From the NCBI GenBank assembly GCA_025352065.1, contig JANXUC010000046.1, positions 1 through 51,505 of the forward strand: a stretch of 51,505 nt of DNA, given 5' to 3'. The stretch is from Acidobacteriaceae bacterium. GTDB taxonomy: Bacteria > Acidobacteriota > Terriglobia > Terriglobales > Acidobacteriaceae. Below are positions 44,049-51,505 of this stretch, piece after piece (the first letter of the stretch is position 1; the number at the start of each line of letters is the position of its first letter). The translations under genes and the position numbers were made by a program. The notes under the pieces are model-generated. The model worked only from the letters and a program-made list of their open reading frames with translations. It had not been told where the DNA came from and made no database searches.

Positions 44049-45602
44049 ATGCGCATTTTGCTTTACAACCCTGATAACGGGGTGACCCGCAACTACATGC
44101 CGCACCTCTGGATGTTCCTGCTCGAGGCGCTGACTCCCGTCGGACACGAAGTTCTCCTGGTCGACGGCAACGCCCGGCCGATGAACGAGGCCGAAATCGC
44201 ACAGTATGTGCTGGACGAAAAGATTGGTCTGGTCGGCATCGGTGCCATGACGCGCATGATCGCCAAGGCATACCGCGTTGCTGACGCTATACGGGCCGTA
44301 GGCGTCCCCGTGGTCATGGGGGGACCCCACGTCACGGAAATGGCTGACGAAGCCCTAGGGCGTGACGGTGGGCCCCGCCACGCCGATGCTGTGGCGCTCG
44401 GCGAGGCCGATGCTACCTGGCCGAAAATTGTAGAAGATGCCGCTCGCGGCCAGCTCAAAGAGGTCTATGAGCCGGTGGATGATGCAGGCAAAGAGCTTAA
44501 GCCTTCCTTGAAGGAATATCCGGTTATTCCTTGGGACAAAATCAACCTGAAGCAGTTCAATTTGATTCCCAAAATGGCATCGGGCTGGCTGCAAAAGCTT
44601 GGCGGCGGCTGGGGCTCGTTCCGAATTATCCCCATGGAGTCTGGGCGCGGCTGCCCGTATGGTTGCGAATTCTGCACGGTGACCGGATTCTTTGGCGACT
44701 CGATTCGGTTTCGTACTAACGAGAGTGTTGTCAATGAGTTGCTGCTCTTGAAGGCTCGCGCGAAGAGTGAAGGTGGCCAGATTGCAGTCTTCTTTATTGA
44801 CGACAACTTCGCTATCAACATCAAGCGCACTAAGTCTTTGCTGCGCGACATTATCGCTGCGGGCGCACAGGTCAATTGGGTGGCTCAAATTAGTGCTAAC
44901 TTATTGCGAGATGAGGAGTTAGTCGATCTGATCTCGGAGTCCGGCGGCAAATGGGTGTTCATTGGCATGGAATCCATCGATCCGGCCAACCTTGCGAGTG
45001 TAAACAAGGGCTTTAACAAACCTGGGGAGTATGCGGCTGTACTTGATCGCCTGGCACAGCGCAACGTCTTCGCGATCACGTCGTTTATTTTTGGCATGGA
45101 CAATGACACGGTCGGATGTGCCGAACGTACGCTGCAGCAGATTCGGACGTGGCCGCCAGGGCTGCCGATTTTTGGACTGCTGACGCCGCTGCCAGCTACG
45201 CCGCTGTACAAGCGTCTGGAGGCTGCGGGTCGGTTGACGCGTCCGAAGCATTGGCAGGAGTTTATTCCGTTTGCGATGGCGCATACGCCGCTGAAGATGT
45301 CGATTGAAGAAGCGCACAACGAGGTCAGGATTGGTTGGGACGCTTGTTATAGCCCGGAAGCCATTGCTAAATCCGTTGAGTTGATTAAGGACAAGCCGCT
45401 GGGCTACCGCCTGAATATCTTCGTAGCGCGAATGTTTTTCCGTGGTATTTACTTTCCGCAAATGGGTGTGTGGGACTGGATGAAGCTGATTTCGAAGAAC
45501 CGGCGTGCAATTTTCGGTTTCCTGAACGAAGGCTTTTTCGGCGGACGCCGCAAGAAGCCGGAGAGCGGGATGCCGCCGAGCGTGACATCGGAAGCTGCAT
45601 GA
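44049..45602 (+). CDS. B12-binding-domain radical SAM protein
   Basis: A 517 aa iron-sulfur enzyme. Residues about 1-140 form a cobalamin-binding-like Rossmann domain (RILLYNPDN, GHEVLLVDG, PVVMGGPHVTEMADEA, ADAVALGEADATWP). The radical SAM cluster is C202-x3-C206-x2-C209 in GRGCPYGCEFCTVTG. Downstream are VFFIDDNFAINIKRTKSLL, GGKWVFIGMESIDPANL and GMDNDTVGCAERTL. The C-terminus (IFVARMFFRGIYFPQMG, WDWMKLISKNRRA) could attach to the membrane surface. Such enzymes methylate or rearrange unactivated carbons, for example in lipids or natural products. GGAG lies about 10 bases before ATG. The gene ends 118 bases before the MFS/spermidine synthase fusion. Confidence 0.9.
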   Translation: MRILLYNPDNGVTRNYMPHLWMFLLEALTPVGHEVLLVDGNARPMNEAEIAQYVLDEKIGLVGIGAMTRMIAKAYRVADAIRAVGVPVVMGGPHVTEMADEALGRDGGPRHADAVALGEADATWPKIVEDAARGQLKEVYEPVDDAGKELKPSLKEYPVIPWDKINLKQFNLIPKMASGWLQKLGGGWGSFRIIPMESGRGCPYGCEFCTVTGFFGDSIRFRTNESVVNELLLLKARAKSEGGQIAVFFIDDNFAINIKRTKSLLRDIIAAGAQVNWVAQISANLLRDEELVDLISESGGKWVFIGMESIDPANLASVNKGFNKPGEYAAVLDRLAQRNVFAITSFIFGMDNDTVGCAERTLQQIRTWPPGLPIFGLLTPLPATPLYKRLEAAGRLTRPKHWQEFIPFAMAHTPLKMSIEEAHNEVRIGWDACYSPEAIAKSVELIKDKPLGYRLNIFVARMFFRGIYFPQMGVWDWMKLISKNRRAIFGFLNEGFFGGRRKKPESGMPPSVTSEAA

Positions 45603-45719
45603 GCGAAGCTGCTAAAAATTTGTTGCTGTGATTGCGTCAAGGACTGCTAGCTGGACGAAGGCAGTAGATTGAACGTCCAACCACCGGGTCTTCTCAAATC
45701 GAGCTAGGAGGACCAGGAT

Positions 45720-47883
45720 TTGGCATGGTTCTTTGTTTTCTTCTTTATTTCAGGGTTCTGTAGTCTTCTCTACGAACTTATTTGGCTTAGGCTGTCGATG
45801 GCGCAGTTTGGCGTCACGACAGCCCTTACCTCGATCGTCCTTTCCGTATTCATGGCTGGCCTGGGCTTGGGTTCCTGGTTCGCTGGCGGTTTTATTCGCA
45901 GCCAGGGAGACGGGTTCAGGTTTCCCCCCTCTGCGTTTGTATGCCGTGCTGGAATTGTTGATTGGGTTTTCCGCGTTGGCTGTGCCGGCTGAGCTGGTGT
46001 GGGGACACCGCTTCATGGAGAGGCTGTCCGAGCGGTCTCCTCTTTCTTCTGGAGCTGACTACTTGATTGCCGGGCTCTGGCTCGCGGTGACCGTAATTCC
46101 GTGGTGTGCCTGCATGGGCGCGACGATTCCGGTTGCCATGTGCGCGATACGCAGAATGGCTGGGGATTCGTCTCGATCCTTTAGCTTTCTTTATCTTGCA
46201 AATGTGCTGGGCGCGGTTGTGGGATCGTTTCTGCCGCTGTTGCTGATTGAGCCACTGGGTTTTCATGCGACGCTGCGGATCGGCGCCGGTCTGAACCTAT
46301 TGATTGCGGCTGGGGCGTTTGCGCTTTCTCTGAGCCCCCAAGCGAACCAAAAGCCTGCCGTGACTGAAGCTACCGCTGTGAACTACGCAGCCAATGCCAG
46401 CTTCGGTGTACTGGTCCTCTTATTCACAACTGGTCTGGCCACCATGGGCATGGAGCTGGTTTGGATTCGCCTATTCACGCCGTACGTGGGGCCTGTCGTT
46501 TACTCCTTTGGAATGATCATGGTGGCCTACTTGCTGGCCACTTTTGCGGGATCTCAGTTTTATCGCTACTGGAGCCGGCAGCCGAGGCAGGAAAGTTTGC
46601 TGACCTGGATCTCGCTGGCGCCGCTGGGATTGTTGCCGCTGTTTACCGCAGATGCACGTATTCCGCTGCATTTGGTGGCACGTGTTTTTGTGGGCGTAAT
46701 GCCCTTTGCTGGCATGATCGGATTTCTAACGCCGATGCTGGTGGAGCGGTGGTCGGACGGCGATCCTGACCGAACGGGTCGCGCCTATGCGGTGAATATT
46801 GTGGGCTGCATCTTAGGTCCGTTGGTAAGCGGGTTTCTGCTGTTGCCCTTTATTGGCGAGCGCATGGCGATGATGCTGCTTTCGGTACCGTGGTTCGTGA
46901 TGGCGTTTCGTAGAGGGAATGCTCCCAGACTGCAACCGTTTGCACGCGTCCTGGCCTACGGTCTTGTTGCAATAGCGCTGGTTATTTTTGTAGCGACGAA
47001 GGATTACGAAACACAATTTGCTGTGCGCTCCGTGCTGCGCGATTCAACGGCTACCGTGATTGCCATGGGTACGGGTGATCAGAGACGTTTGCTGGTGAAC
47101 GGGCAGGGCATGACCAAGCTCACGCCGATTACAAAGATGATGGCGCACATGTCGCTGGCTTCGCTGGACCACACGCCGCACAACGCGCTCATTATTTGTT
47201 TTGGAATGGGAACGACTTTTCGTTCCGTGATGTCGTGGGGGATTTCCGGGACTGCCGTAGAACTGGTTCCTAGCGTGCCGAAGCTGTTCGCCTACTACCA
47301 TTCCGATGCAGCGGCCGTGGCAGCATTGCCGCAGGGGCACATCGTGATTGATGATGGGCGCCGCTTCCTGGAGCGCTCGCCGGAGAAGTTTGACGTCATC
47401 ATTCTGGATCCGCCACCGCCTGTGGTGACGGCTGGATCGAGCCTGCTGTACTCGCAAGATTTCTATGCGGTGGCTAAGCAGCGACTGGAGCCGGGAGGTA
47501 TTCTGCAACAGTGGTTGCCAGAGGCCGACAATGCCACGCAGTCGGCGGTCGCGCGGGCGGTTCGGAATTCCTTCCCTTATGTTCGTGTGTTTCAGGGGAT
47601 CGAAGGATGGGGCTGGCATTTTCTGGCTAGCGAGCGTCCTATTCCTGAAAGAACGGCGGCGGAACTGGTGGCCCGCATGCCTGCCAGTGCGGTGCGGGAC
47701 ATGATGGAATGGGGACCGGGAAAGACTCCAGAGGAGCAGGTGAATTTTCTTGTATTACATCCGTCGTCGCTCGGCGCAGTGATCGCGCTTTCTCCGACCA
47801 CGGTTGCGTTGCAGGATGACCGGCCGATTAATGAGTATTTTTTGTTGCGGACGCCGTTTGATAGGTTGATGGATATGCAGTGA
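45720..47883 (+). CDS. Membrane/spermidine-synthase fusion protein, frameshifted at a C6 run
   Basis: A fused protein of about 720 aa: multiple membrane helices followed by a spermidine-synthase-like Rossmann domain. Frame one (TTG 45720, AGGAGG eight bases before) gives FFISGFCSLLYELIWLRLSM and FMAGLGLGSWFAGGF, the true N-terminus. Just after, at CCCCCC 45924-45929, the reading must move by one base (one C fewer) to continue as RLYAVLELLIGFSALAVP and on to 47883. The cytosolic domain shows TGDQRRLLVNGQGMT, ALIICFGMGTTFR, VELVPSVP and FDVIILDPPPP. Whether the extra C is a mutation, an assembly error or a slippage switch cannot be told. The aminopropyl-transfer substrate is unknown. Confidence 0.8.
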
Positions 47884-47890
47884 AGGGGAA

Positions 47891-47926
47891 GCAGATTCCT
47901 CACGATAAAACCGTTCGGAATGACAA
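47891..47926. repeat. Short repeat related to family A ends (GCAGATTCCTC...TTCGGAATGACA)
   Basis: GCAGATTCCTCACGATAAAACCGTTCGGAATGACA (in parts: GCAGATTCCTC, then CCGTTCGGAATGACA). A sister copy at 50986 has the same ends around GGGCTGAAGCCC. These look like half-copies or a sub-family of the larger palindrome, sharing only its GGAATGACA end. Confidence 0.6.
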
Positions 47927-47962
47927 TCTATTTAGAGGTTTTCAATAACTTGTCGGGCTTTG

Positions 47963-47996
47963 CCCGATGCCCAGGCGAGGGCGACTGGGCATCGGG
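47963..47996. terminator. 12-base perfect hairpin between convergent genes
   Basis: CCCGATGCCCAG pairs fully with CTGGGCATCGGG around a 10-base loop. It is placed between the stop of the fusion gene (47883) and the stop of the opposing aminopeptidase (48009). There is no T-run, so it may act as a bidirectional barrier or RNA stabiliser rather than an intrinsic terminator. Confidence 0.5.
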
Positions 47997-48008
47997 AATG
48001 TCGTTGTG

Positions 48009-49364
48009 TTACTTGCCTGCCATGGCCCGTTCTACCGCGTCTGCCGTGCGGGGCAAGCTGGCAGTTAGTTGGATCAGTTTGCCGTTCTGGTCGACATAAA
48101 ACATGTCTTCGATGCGTACGCCGAGTTTTTCCTCTGGAATGTAGATGCCGGGCTCAATTGTAAACACCATTCCCGGTCCAAGCGGGATGTCGTAGTCACC
48201 GTCGTCGTGAACATTCAATCCGACATAGTGACCGAGGCCGTGAATGAAGTACTTGCCCAGGCTCTCTCCGTGCAGGTCTTTGCCGTGAGTGTTGATGTAG
48301 TTTTTGGCGACAGTGTTCAGAGTGTTGGGAGTTTCGCGGCCCAGGGTTGACGTGCCCGACTGGAATGCCGCCATGGCAGCTTGTTGCGCTCCTAGAACAA
48401 TGTCGTAGATCTCACGTTGGCGGGCAGAGAACTTGCCGTTGGCGGGCAGGGTTCGCGTGATGTCGGTGGCGTACATGGAATACTCGCCGGCGGCATCGAT
48501 GACGACCGTATCGTAGGGATGGACGGTTCCGGAATTCTCCGAGTAGTGCAGTATGGTTCCGTTGAATCCGGCGCCGACGATGGGCGCGTAGGAATCGCGT
48601 TCGCAACCGCGGCGCTCCCATTCGTAGCGCAGGATGGCGCCGACCTCGCGTTCGGTCATGCCCGGCTTGATCTCATGCATGACGGCCAGGTGCGCTGCCA
48701 TAGAAGCTTCGGTGGCTTCTTTGATGAGCGCAATCTCACCTGCATCTTTAACCGTTCGCAGAGAAGCGAGCAGAGGCTTGGCGTCTACGGTTCGAACCCG
48801 TGCTGAAATCGCGCGGGTACGCTTCAGCCAGTCGAGAAGCCCGGAAGAGGAGGTAACTTCGCCGGGAGCCGCGAGTTCGGTGTAAACCTTGTCGCCGACC
48901 GTCAACAGCTTTGGCAACTCTTCATCGAGTTTGGAGAGGGATTCGACACGATCAAACCCAGTGATGGAGGCAGCGTCCGGACTGTCAGGCCCGAGTTTGG
49001 GGCCGGTCCAGCGCTCGCCCACCATGTCACGCGGCAGAAGGAGCAGGATTTCGGTATAGGCGCGAGCGGGCTGCTCGTCTTTGGCGTCGCGAGCAGGCGC
49101 AATTAACACAGCGGCACCGGGCTCAGCCCAGCCGGTGAGGTAGTAGAAGTTGTCATTCTGGCGGAAGCCGTGCAGAGCATTGGGTCCGTCGCCTTCGATG
49201 GCGGCAAAAATGAGCGCGGCGCCTCCGTTCAGCTTCTTGGCGAGAGCTTCGCGGCGAGCGCGATAGTCGGCGCTGGGCTGGCGGTCGATGGCCAGTGCAG
49301 GCAGGCTGAGGACGGCGCTGCAAAGGGAGCTGAGCAGGACAGCGCAAAGCAGGAGTTTTCGCAT
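48009..49364 (-). CDS. Exported Xaa-Pro aminopeptidase (M24B)
   Basis: A 451 aa metallopeptidase that removes an N-terminal residue before proline. The signal peptide is residues 1-26 (LLCAVLLSSLCSAVLSLPALA). The aminopeptidase P N-terminal domain includes FRQNDNFYYLTGWAEPGAA. Dinuclear metal ligands lie in VVIDAAGEYSMYATDITRT (two Asp), GLGHYVGLNVHD (His), FTIEPGIYIP (Glu) and VRIEDMFYV (Glu). The export signal is unusual for PepP but common in Acidobacteriota, so it probably works in the periplasm on peptides made by the other secreted peptidases here. Confidence 0.93.
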   Translation of the reverse strand: MRKLLLCAVLLSSLCSAVLSLPALAIDRQPSADYRARREALAKKLNGGAALIFAAIEGDGPNALHGFRQNDNFYYLTGWAEPGAAVLIAPARDAKDEQPARAYTEILLLLPRDMVGERWTGPKLGPDSPDAASITGFDRVESLSKLDEELPKLLTVGDKVYTELAAPGEVTSSSGLLDWLKRTRAISARVRTVDAKPLLASLRTVKDAGEIALIKEATEASMAAHLAVMHEIKPGMTEREVGAILRYEWERRGCERDSYAPIVGAGFNGTILHYSENSGTVHPYDTVVIDAAGEYSMYATDITRTLPANGKFSARQREIYDIVLGAQQAAMAAFQSGTSTLGRETPNTLNTVAKNYINTHGKDLHGESLGKYFIHGLGHYVGLNVHDDGDYDIPLGPGMVFTIEPGIYIPEEKLGVRIEDMFYVDQNGKLIQLTASLPRTADAVERAMAGK

Positions 49365-49394
49365 GGATCGAAATTGTACCGCAAAGAGGCGGGA

Positions 49395-50096
49395 CTACAT
49401 CTTTTGCAGCACGCCTTCCAGTTCATCCAGCTTGGAGATTTTGGGAACATCGAGATCGGCGTAGGTTCCAAGACGGTCGGCGAGGATGGCCCGCATGCCG
49501 ACCTTTTGAGCGCCGAGGAAATCAATAGAGTAAACATCGCCGATGTACACACTTTCTTCCGGCGCGGCGCCAATGGATTTGAGTGCAAGATGAAAAATTT
49601 CGGGTGACGGTTTCGCGTGTCCCACGACGCCGGAGTCGGTGACGGTACGGAAGAAGCGGGACACTTCCAAGTGTTTCAACAGCCGGGTCATGGTTCCGTC
49701 GGAGTTGCAGATGACCGCCAGTTCGTATTTCGAAGCCAGGCGTTCGAGGATGGCGGGTGTTCCCGGAGCCATGCAGGTCCAATTGCGGGCGCTGCGCCAC
49801 TCGAAAGTGATCTCCGCCAAGAGCGCGTCATCTTGCACGCCCAGCCATCCCATGAGCTTGGACAGGAAGATTCGCCAGTACTCGGCGTCGGGATTCAGGC
49901 GCGAGCCGGAGAGATTGATCAGGTCCATTACACGGCGCGCTTCAATTTCTGCGTTGCGCAACTGCTCATCGGTTGGGTGAAGTCCGCGCTTGGTCAAAGG
50001 ATGCAGCGTAACCGCTAAATCCGCATAGGTCAGGGTGTTTCCAATATCGAAAAAGACGGATTTGAGGCGCGGTTTCATCCATTCCAAGGCTAGCAT
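49395..50096 (-). CDS. HAD-superfamily hydrolase
   Basis: A 233 aa (227 from the inner ATG at 50078) cytosolic phosphatase-type protein. Motif I is SVFFDIGNTLTYAD, the nucleophile Asp followed by Gly. The cap domain is helical with DLINLSGSRLNPDAEYW. Motif II is LAVICNSDGTM, motif III Lys is in VVGHAKPSPEIFHLAL, and motif IV is SVYIGDVYSIDFLGAQKVGM. The organisation matches subfamily IA. It lies 30 bases upstream of the aminopeptidase on the same strand; substrate unknown. Confidence 0.87.
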   Translation of the reverse strand: MLALEWMKPRLKSVFFDIGNTLTYADLAVTLHPLTKRGLHPTDEQLRNAEIEARRVMDLINLSGSRLNPDAEYWRIFLSKLMGWLGVQDDALLAEITFEWRSARNWTCMAPGTPAILERLASKYELAVICNSDGTMTRLLKHLEVSRFFRTVTDSGVVGHAKPSPEIFHLALKSIGAAPEESVYIGDVYSIDFLGAQKVGMRAILADRLGTYADLDVPKISKLDELEGVLQKM

Positions 50097-50377
50097 GCGA
50101 AAGCGGAATATGGCAGTATTGTTTCATATACAGAAGTAATCGCAAGACCGAACTGGAGAGACTACCCGTCGGTGGGGTGGGTGGCACGAACGAGTGGGGC
50201 ACTTGTGGAGGATGGCCGTAGGGATTGATCAGTTTGGCGCTAAATCGCGAGTTAGGCCCCAGACTGTTTGCTGAATCGCGCTGGTTTTAGGATGTAAGTT
50301 TTCGTTGGGAGAAAGTTTCGCCGACGAGGCTTAGACGGAAGTCACACTTCGCGCCCTTCCGGTATACTGAGAAAGTC

Positions 50378-50896
50378 ATGTCCGTGATCAAAGACATTAG
50401 CGAAGTTGCCAAGGGGATGGGCATCACCTTTATGGAGATGTTCCAGCCTACGGTTGTCGAGAATTATCCCGATGGCCCGGGTATTTTTAAGGGCGCGAAG
50501 TTTCAGGAACGGTTTCGCGGCATGCACGTGTTACAGCGCGACGAAAACGGCCTGGAAAAGTGTGTAGCCTGCTTCTTGTGCGCGGCAGCTTGCCCTTCGA
50601 ACTGCATCTATATTGAGGCTGCGGAGAATACGGCTGAGAAGCGCGTGTCGGGCGCTGAGCGTTACGCCGAGGTCTACAACATCGACTACAACCGCTGCAT
50701 CTTCTGCGGGTATTGCGTAGAGGCTTGCCCGACGGATGCTATTACTCATGGCCACGGCTTCGAAGTGGCAACTTTCAATGTGGGGGCGTTGGTGTATCGC
50801 AAAGAGCAGTTGTTGGCCATCAAACCGGCGCAAATGGGCGACAACGCCGTCTTCAACAAACAAGAAATGGAAACGCAACGCGTTTTGCCTGGATAA
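50378..50896 (+). CDS. nuoI: NADH-quinone oxidoreductase subunit I, solitary copy
   Basis: A 172 aa ferredoxin-like subunit that holds two [4Fe-4S] clusters (N6a/N6b) of the peripheral arm of complex I. Cluster ligands are C62, C65, C68 and C72 (KCVACFLCAAACP), and C107, C110, C113 and C117 (RCIFCGYCVEACP). The N-terminal helix segment (VAKGMGITFMEMFQPTV, residues about 9-26) fits the membrane-touching part of NuoI. No other nuo gene is adjacent, so the gene is separated from any nuo operon or is a paralogue. A TATACT box about 20 bases before the ATG may be its promoter. Confidence 0.93.
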   Translation: MSVIKDISEVAKGMGITFMEMFQPTVVENYPDGPGIFKGAKFQERFRGMHVLQRDENGLEKCVACFLCAAACPSNCIYIEAAENTAEKRVSGAERYAEVYNIDYNRCIFCGYCVEACPTDAITHGHGFEVATFNVGALVYRKEQLLAIKPAQMGDNAVFNKQEMETQRVLPG

Positions 50897-50915
50897 GACC
50901 GGATATGAGTTTTGC

Positions 50916-50949
50916 CAAAGCCGGTCCGTTCGTGGACCGGCTTTGTTGT
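50916..50949 (+). terminator. Terminator hairpin after nuoI
   Basis: CAAAGCCGGTCC pairs with GGACCGGCTTTG around GTTCGT, followed by TTGT. It lies 20 bases past the nuoI stop. The stem is strong and perfect, while the T-run is short. Confidence 0.75.
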
Positions 50950-50985
50950 ATCTGCGGAAATTGCGAGTAGCGAGTAAGAACAAGA

Positions 50986-51022
50986 GCAGATTCCTCAGGG
51001 CTGAAGCCCTTCGGAATGACAA
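50986..51022. repeat. Short repeat GCAGATTCCTC...TTCGGAATGACA, second copy
   Basis: GCAGATTCCTCAGGGCTGAAGCCCTTCGGAATGACA (in parts: GCAGATTCCTC, GGGCTGAAGCCC, TTCGGAATGACA). GGGCT pairs with AGCCC. It sits in the leader of metH, about 70 bases before its start. Confidence 0.65.
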
Positions 51023-51093
51023 ATTAGAATTCAGTTTGGCAGAGAGAGCCGAAAGCTGAGAGGCGACAGCCAGGTGTTGCGTCAGGAGTTTTT

Positions 51094-51505
51094 TTGTCCG
51101 ATTTTCTAAAACTTGTGCAAGAGCGTGTCGTCATCTACGACGGCGCGATGGGAACGAATGTTGAGTTGAGGGAACCCTCTCTGGATGACCGGTGGGGGCA
51201 CGACAACTTTAACGAAATTCTAGTACTGACCCGTCCCGACATGATTCGGGACATTCATGCTTCGTTTCTCGAAGTAGGGTGCGACGTGATTGAAACGGAT
51301 TCGTTTCAGGCGACGCGCATTGTCTTGGCCGAGTACGGTCTACAAGATCGGACGGCGGAGCTGAATCGAAAATCGGCGCAGCTTGCAAGGGAAGTAGCAG
51401 ATCAGTTTTCAACTCCGGGGCATCCGCGGTTTGTGGCCGGGTCGATGGGCCCGACGACCAAGCTGCCCTCGCTGGGCCACATTAGTTTTGACGAGATGGA
51501 AGCGG
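51094..51505 (+). CDS. metH: Methionine synthase, B12-dependent, N-terminal part
   Basis: The first 137 codons of a homocysteine S-methyltransferase domain that transfers the methyl from methyl-cobalamin to homocysteine. Seen residues: VVIYDGAMGTNVELRE, GHDNFNEILVLTRPD, GCDVIETDSFQATRI and FVAGSMGPTTKLPSLGH, all typical of MetH N-termini. Zinc-ligand cysteines lie further on, beyond the window. The start is TTG at 51094, with AGGAG six bases upstream; no ATG in frame precedes the conserved core. The gene is cut by the right edge, so the B12 and folate domains are not seen. Confidence 0.9.
   Translation, partial: MSDFLKLVQERVVIYDGAMGTNVELREPSLDDRWGHDNFNEILVLTRPDMIRDIHASFLEVGCDVIETDSFQATRIVLAEYGLQDRTAELNRKSAQLAREVADQFSTPGHPRFVAGSMGPTTKLPSLGHISFDEMEA

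Overview
The window looks like a chromosomal segment of a free-living, aerobic, GC-rich bacterium, most likely an Acidobacteriota member of the Terriglobia/Koribacter type. That placement is an inference from recognised protein styles: a B12-binding radical SAM protein, membrane-fused aminopropyltransferase-like protein, secreted M13/M28/M24 peptidases, DUF2911, and several small conserved orphans. It also rests on a dispersed palindrome starting TGTCATTCTGAG and ending CTCAGAATGACA that sits in many gaps. No rRNA, tRNA, CRISPR array or transposase gene was recognised.

Layout. 1-4.4 kb (minus) is the envelope/isoprenoid cluster uppS-cdsA-dxr-rseP (rseP cut by the window edge), with a vapBC toxin-antitoxin pair inserted between cdsA and dxr. 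4.7-6 kb holds an Smr-like protein, a small four-cysteine protein and a zinc-ribbon XRE regulator with its own terminator. 6.2-9 kb (minus) has the large subunit of methylmalonyl-CoA mutase, a HAD phosphatase and a small membrane protein. 9-15.4 kb carries secreted hydrolases (HEXXH/TPR protein, M13 endopeptidase, YtcJ-like amidohydrolase) around a three-level nested palindrome. 15.5-21.2 kb has a DinB-like protein, an 11-cysteine miniprotein and the full glycine cleavage set gcvT-gcvH-gcvPA-gcvPB. 21.4-30.9 kb (mostly minus) has DUF2911, a TonB/ankyrin fusion, a fadN-fadA-fadE beta-oxidation operon, a VIT1-like transporter and a Nudix hydrolase.

31-44 kb is the most disturbed part. It contains a patatin pseudogene with two frame changes and a lost nucleophile, a ParDE-type toxin-antitoxin remnant fused by deletion, a group II amino-acid decarboxylase, a methyltransferase, a peroxiredoxin-fold protein without its peroxidatic cysteine, an M28 carboxypeptidase, an unusual one-TM protein, and an orphan PD-(D/E)XK-like protein. 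It ends with thiC and an XRE-ImmA/DUF4411 toxin-antitoxin pair beside a 3' fragment of inorganic pyrophosphatase and a gene-free stretch. 44-51.5 kb holds a B12-binding radical SAM protein followed by a membrane/spermidine-synthase fusion broken at a C6 run, a secreted Xaa-Pro aminopeptidase, a second HAD hydrolase, a solitary nuoI, and the start of metH.

Functional links. Propionyl/odd-chain carbon flow is suggested by fadNAE (fatty acid beta-oxidation) together with methylmalonyl-CoA mutase. One-carbon metabolism is represented by the glycine cleavage system (5,10-methylene-THF), metH (methyl-THF plus B12) and thiC. B12 dependence recurs (mutase, MetH, B12-radical SAM). Accessory DNA is mainly three toxin-antitoxin loci in different states: intact vapBC, intact XRE-ImmA/PIN, and decayed ParDE. 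Non-autonomous palindromic repeats are the other accessory component. All functional calls come from reading motifs by eye; no database search was run.
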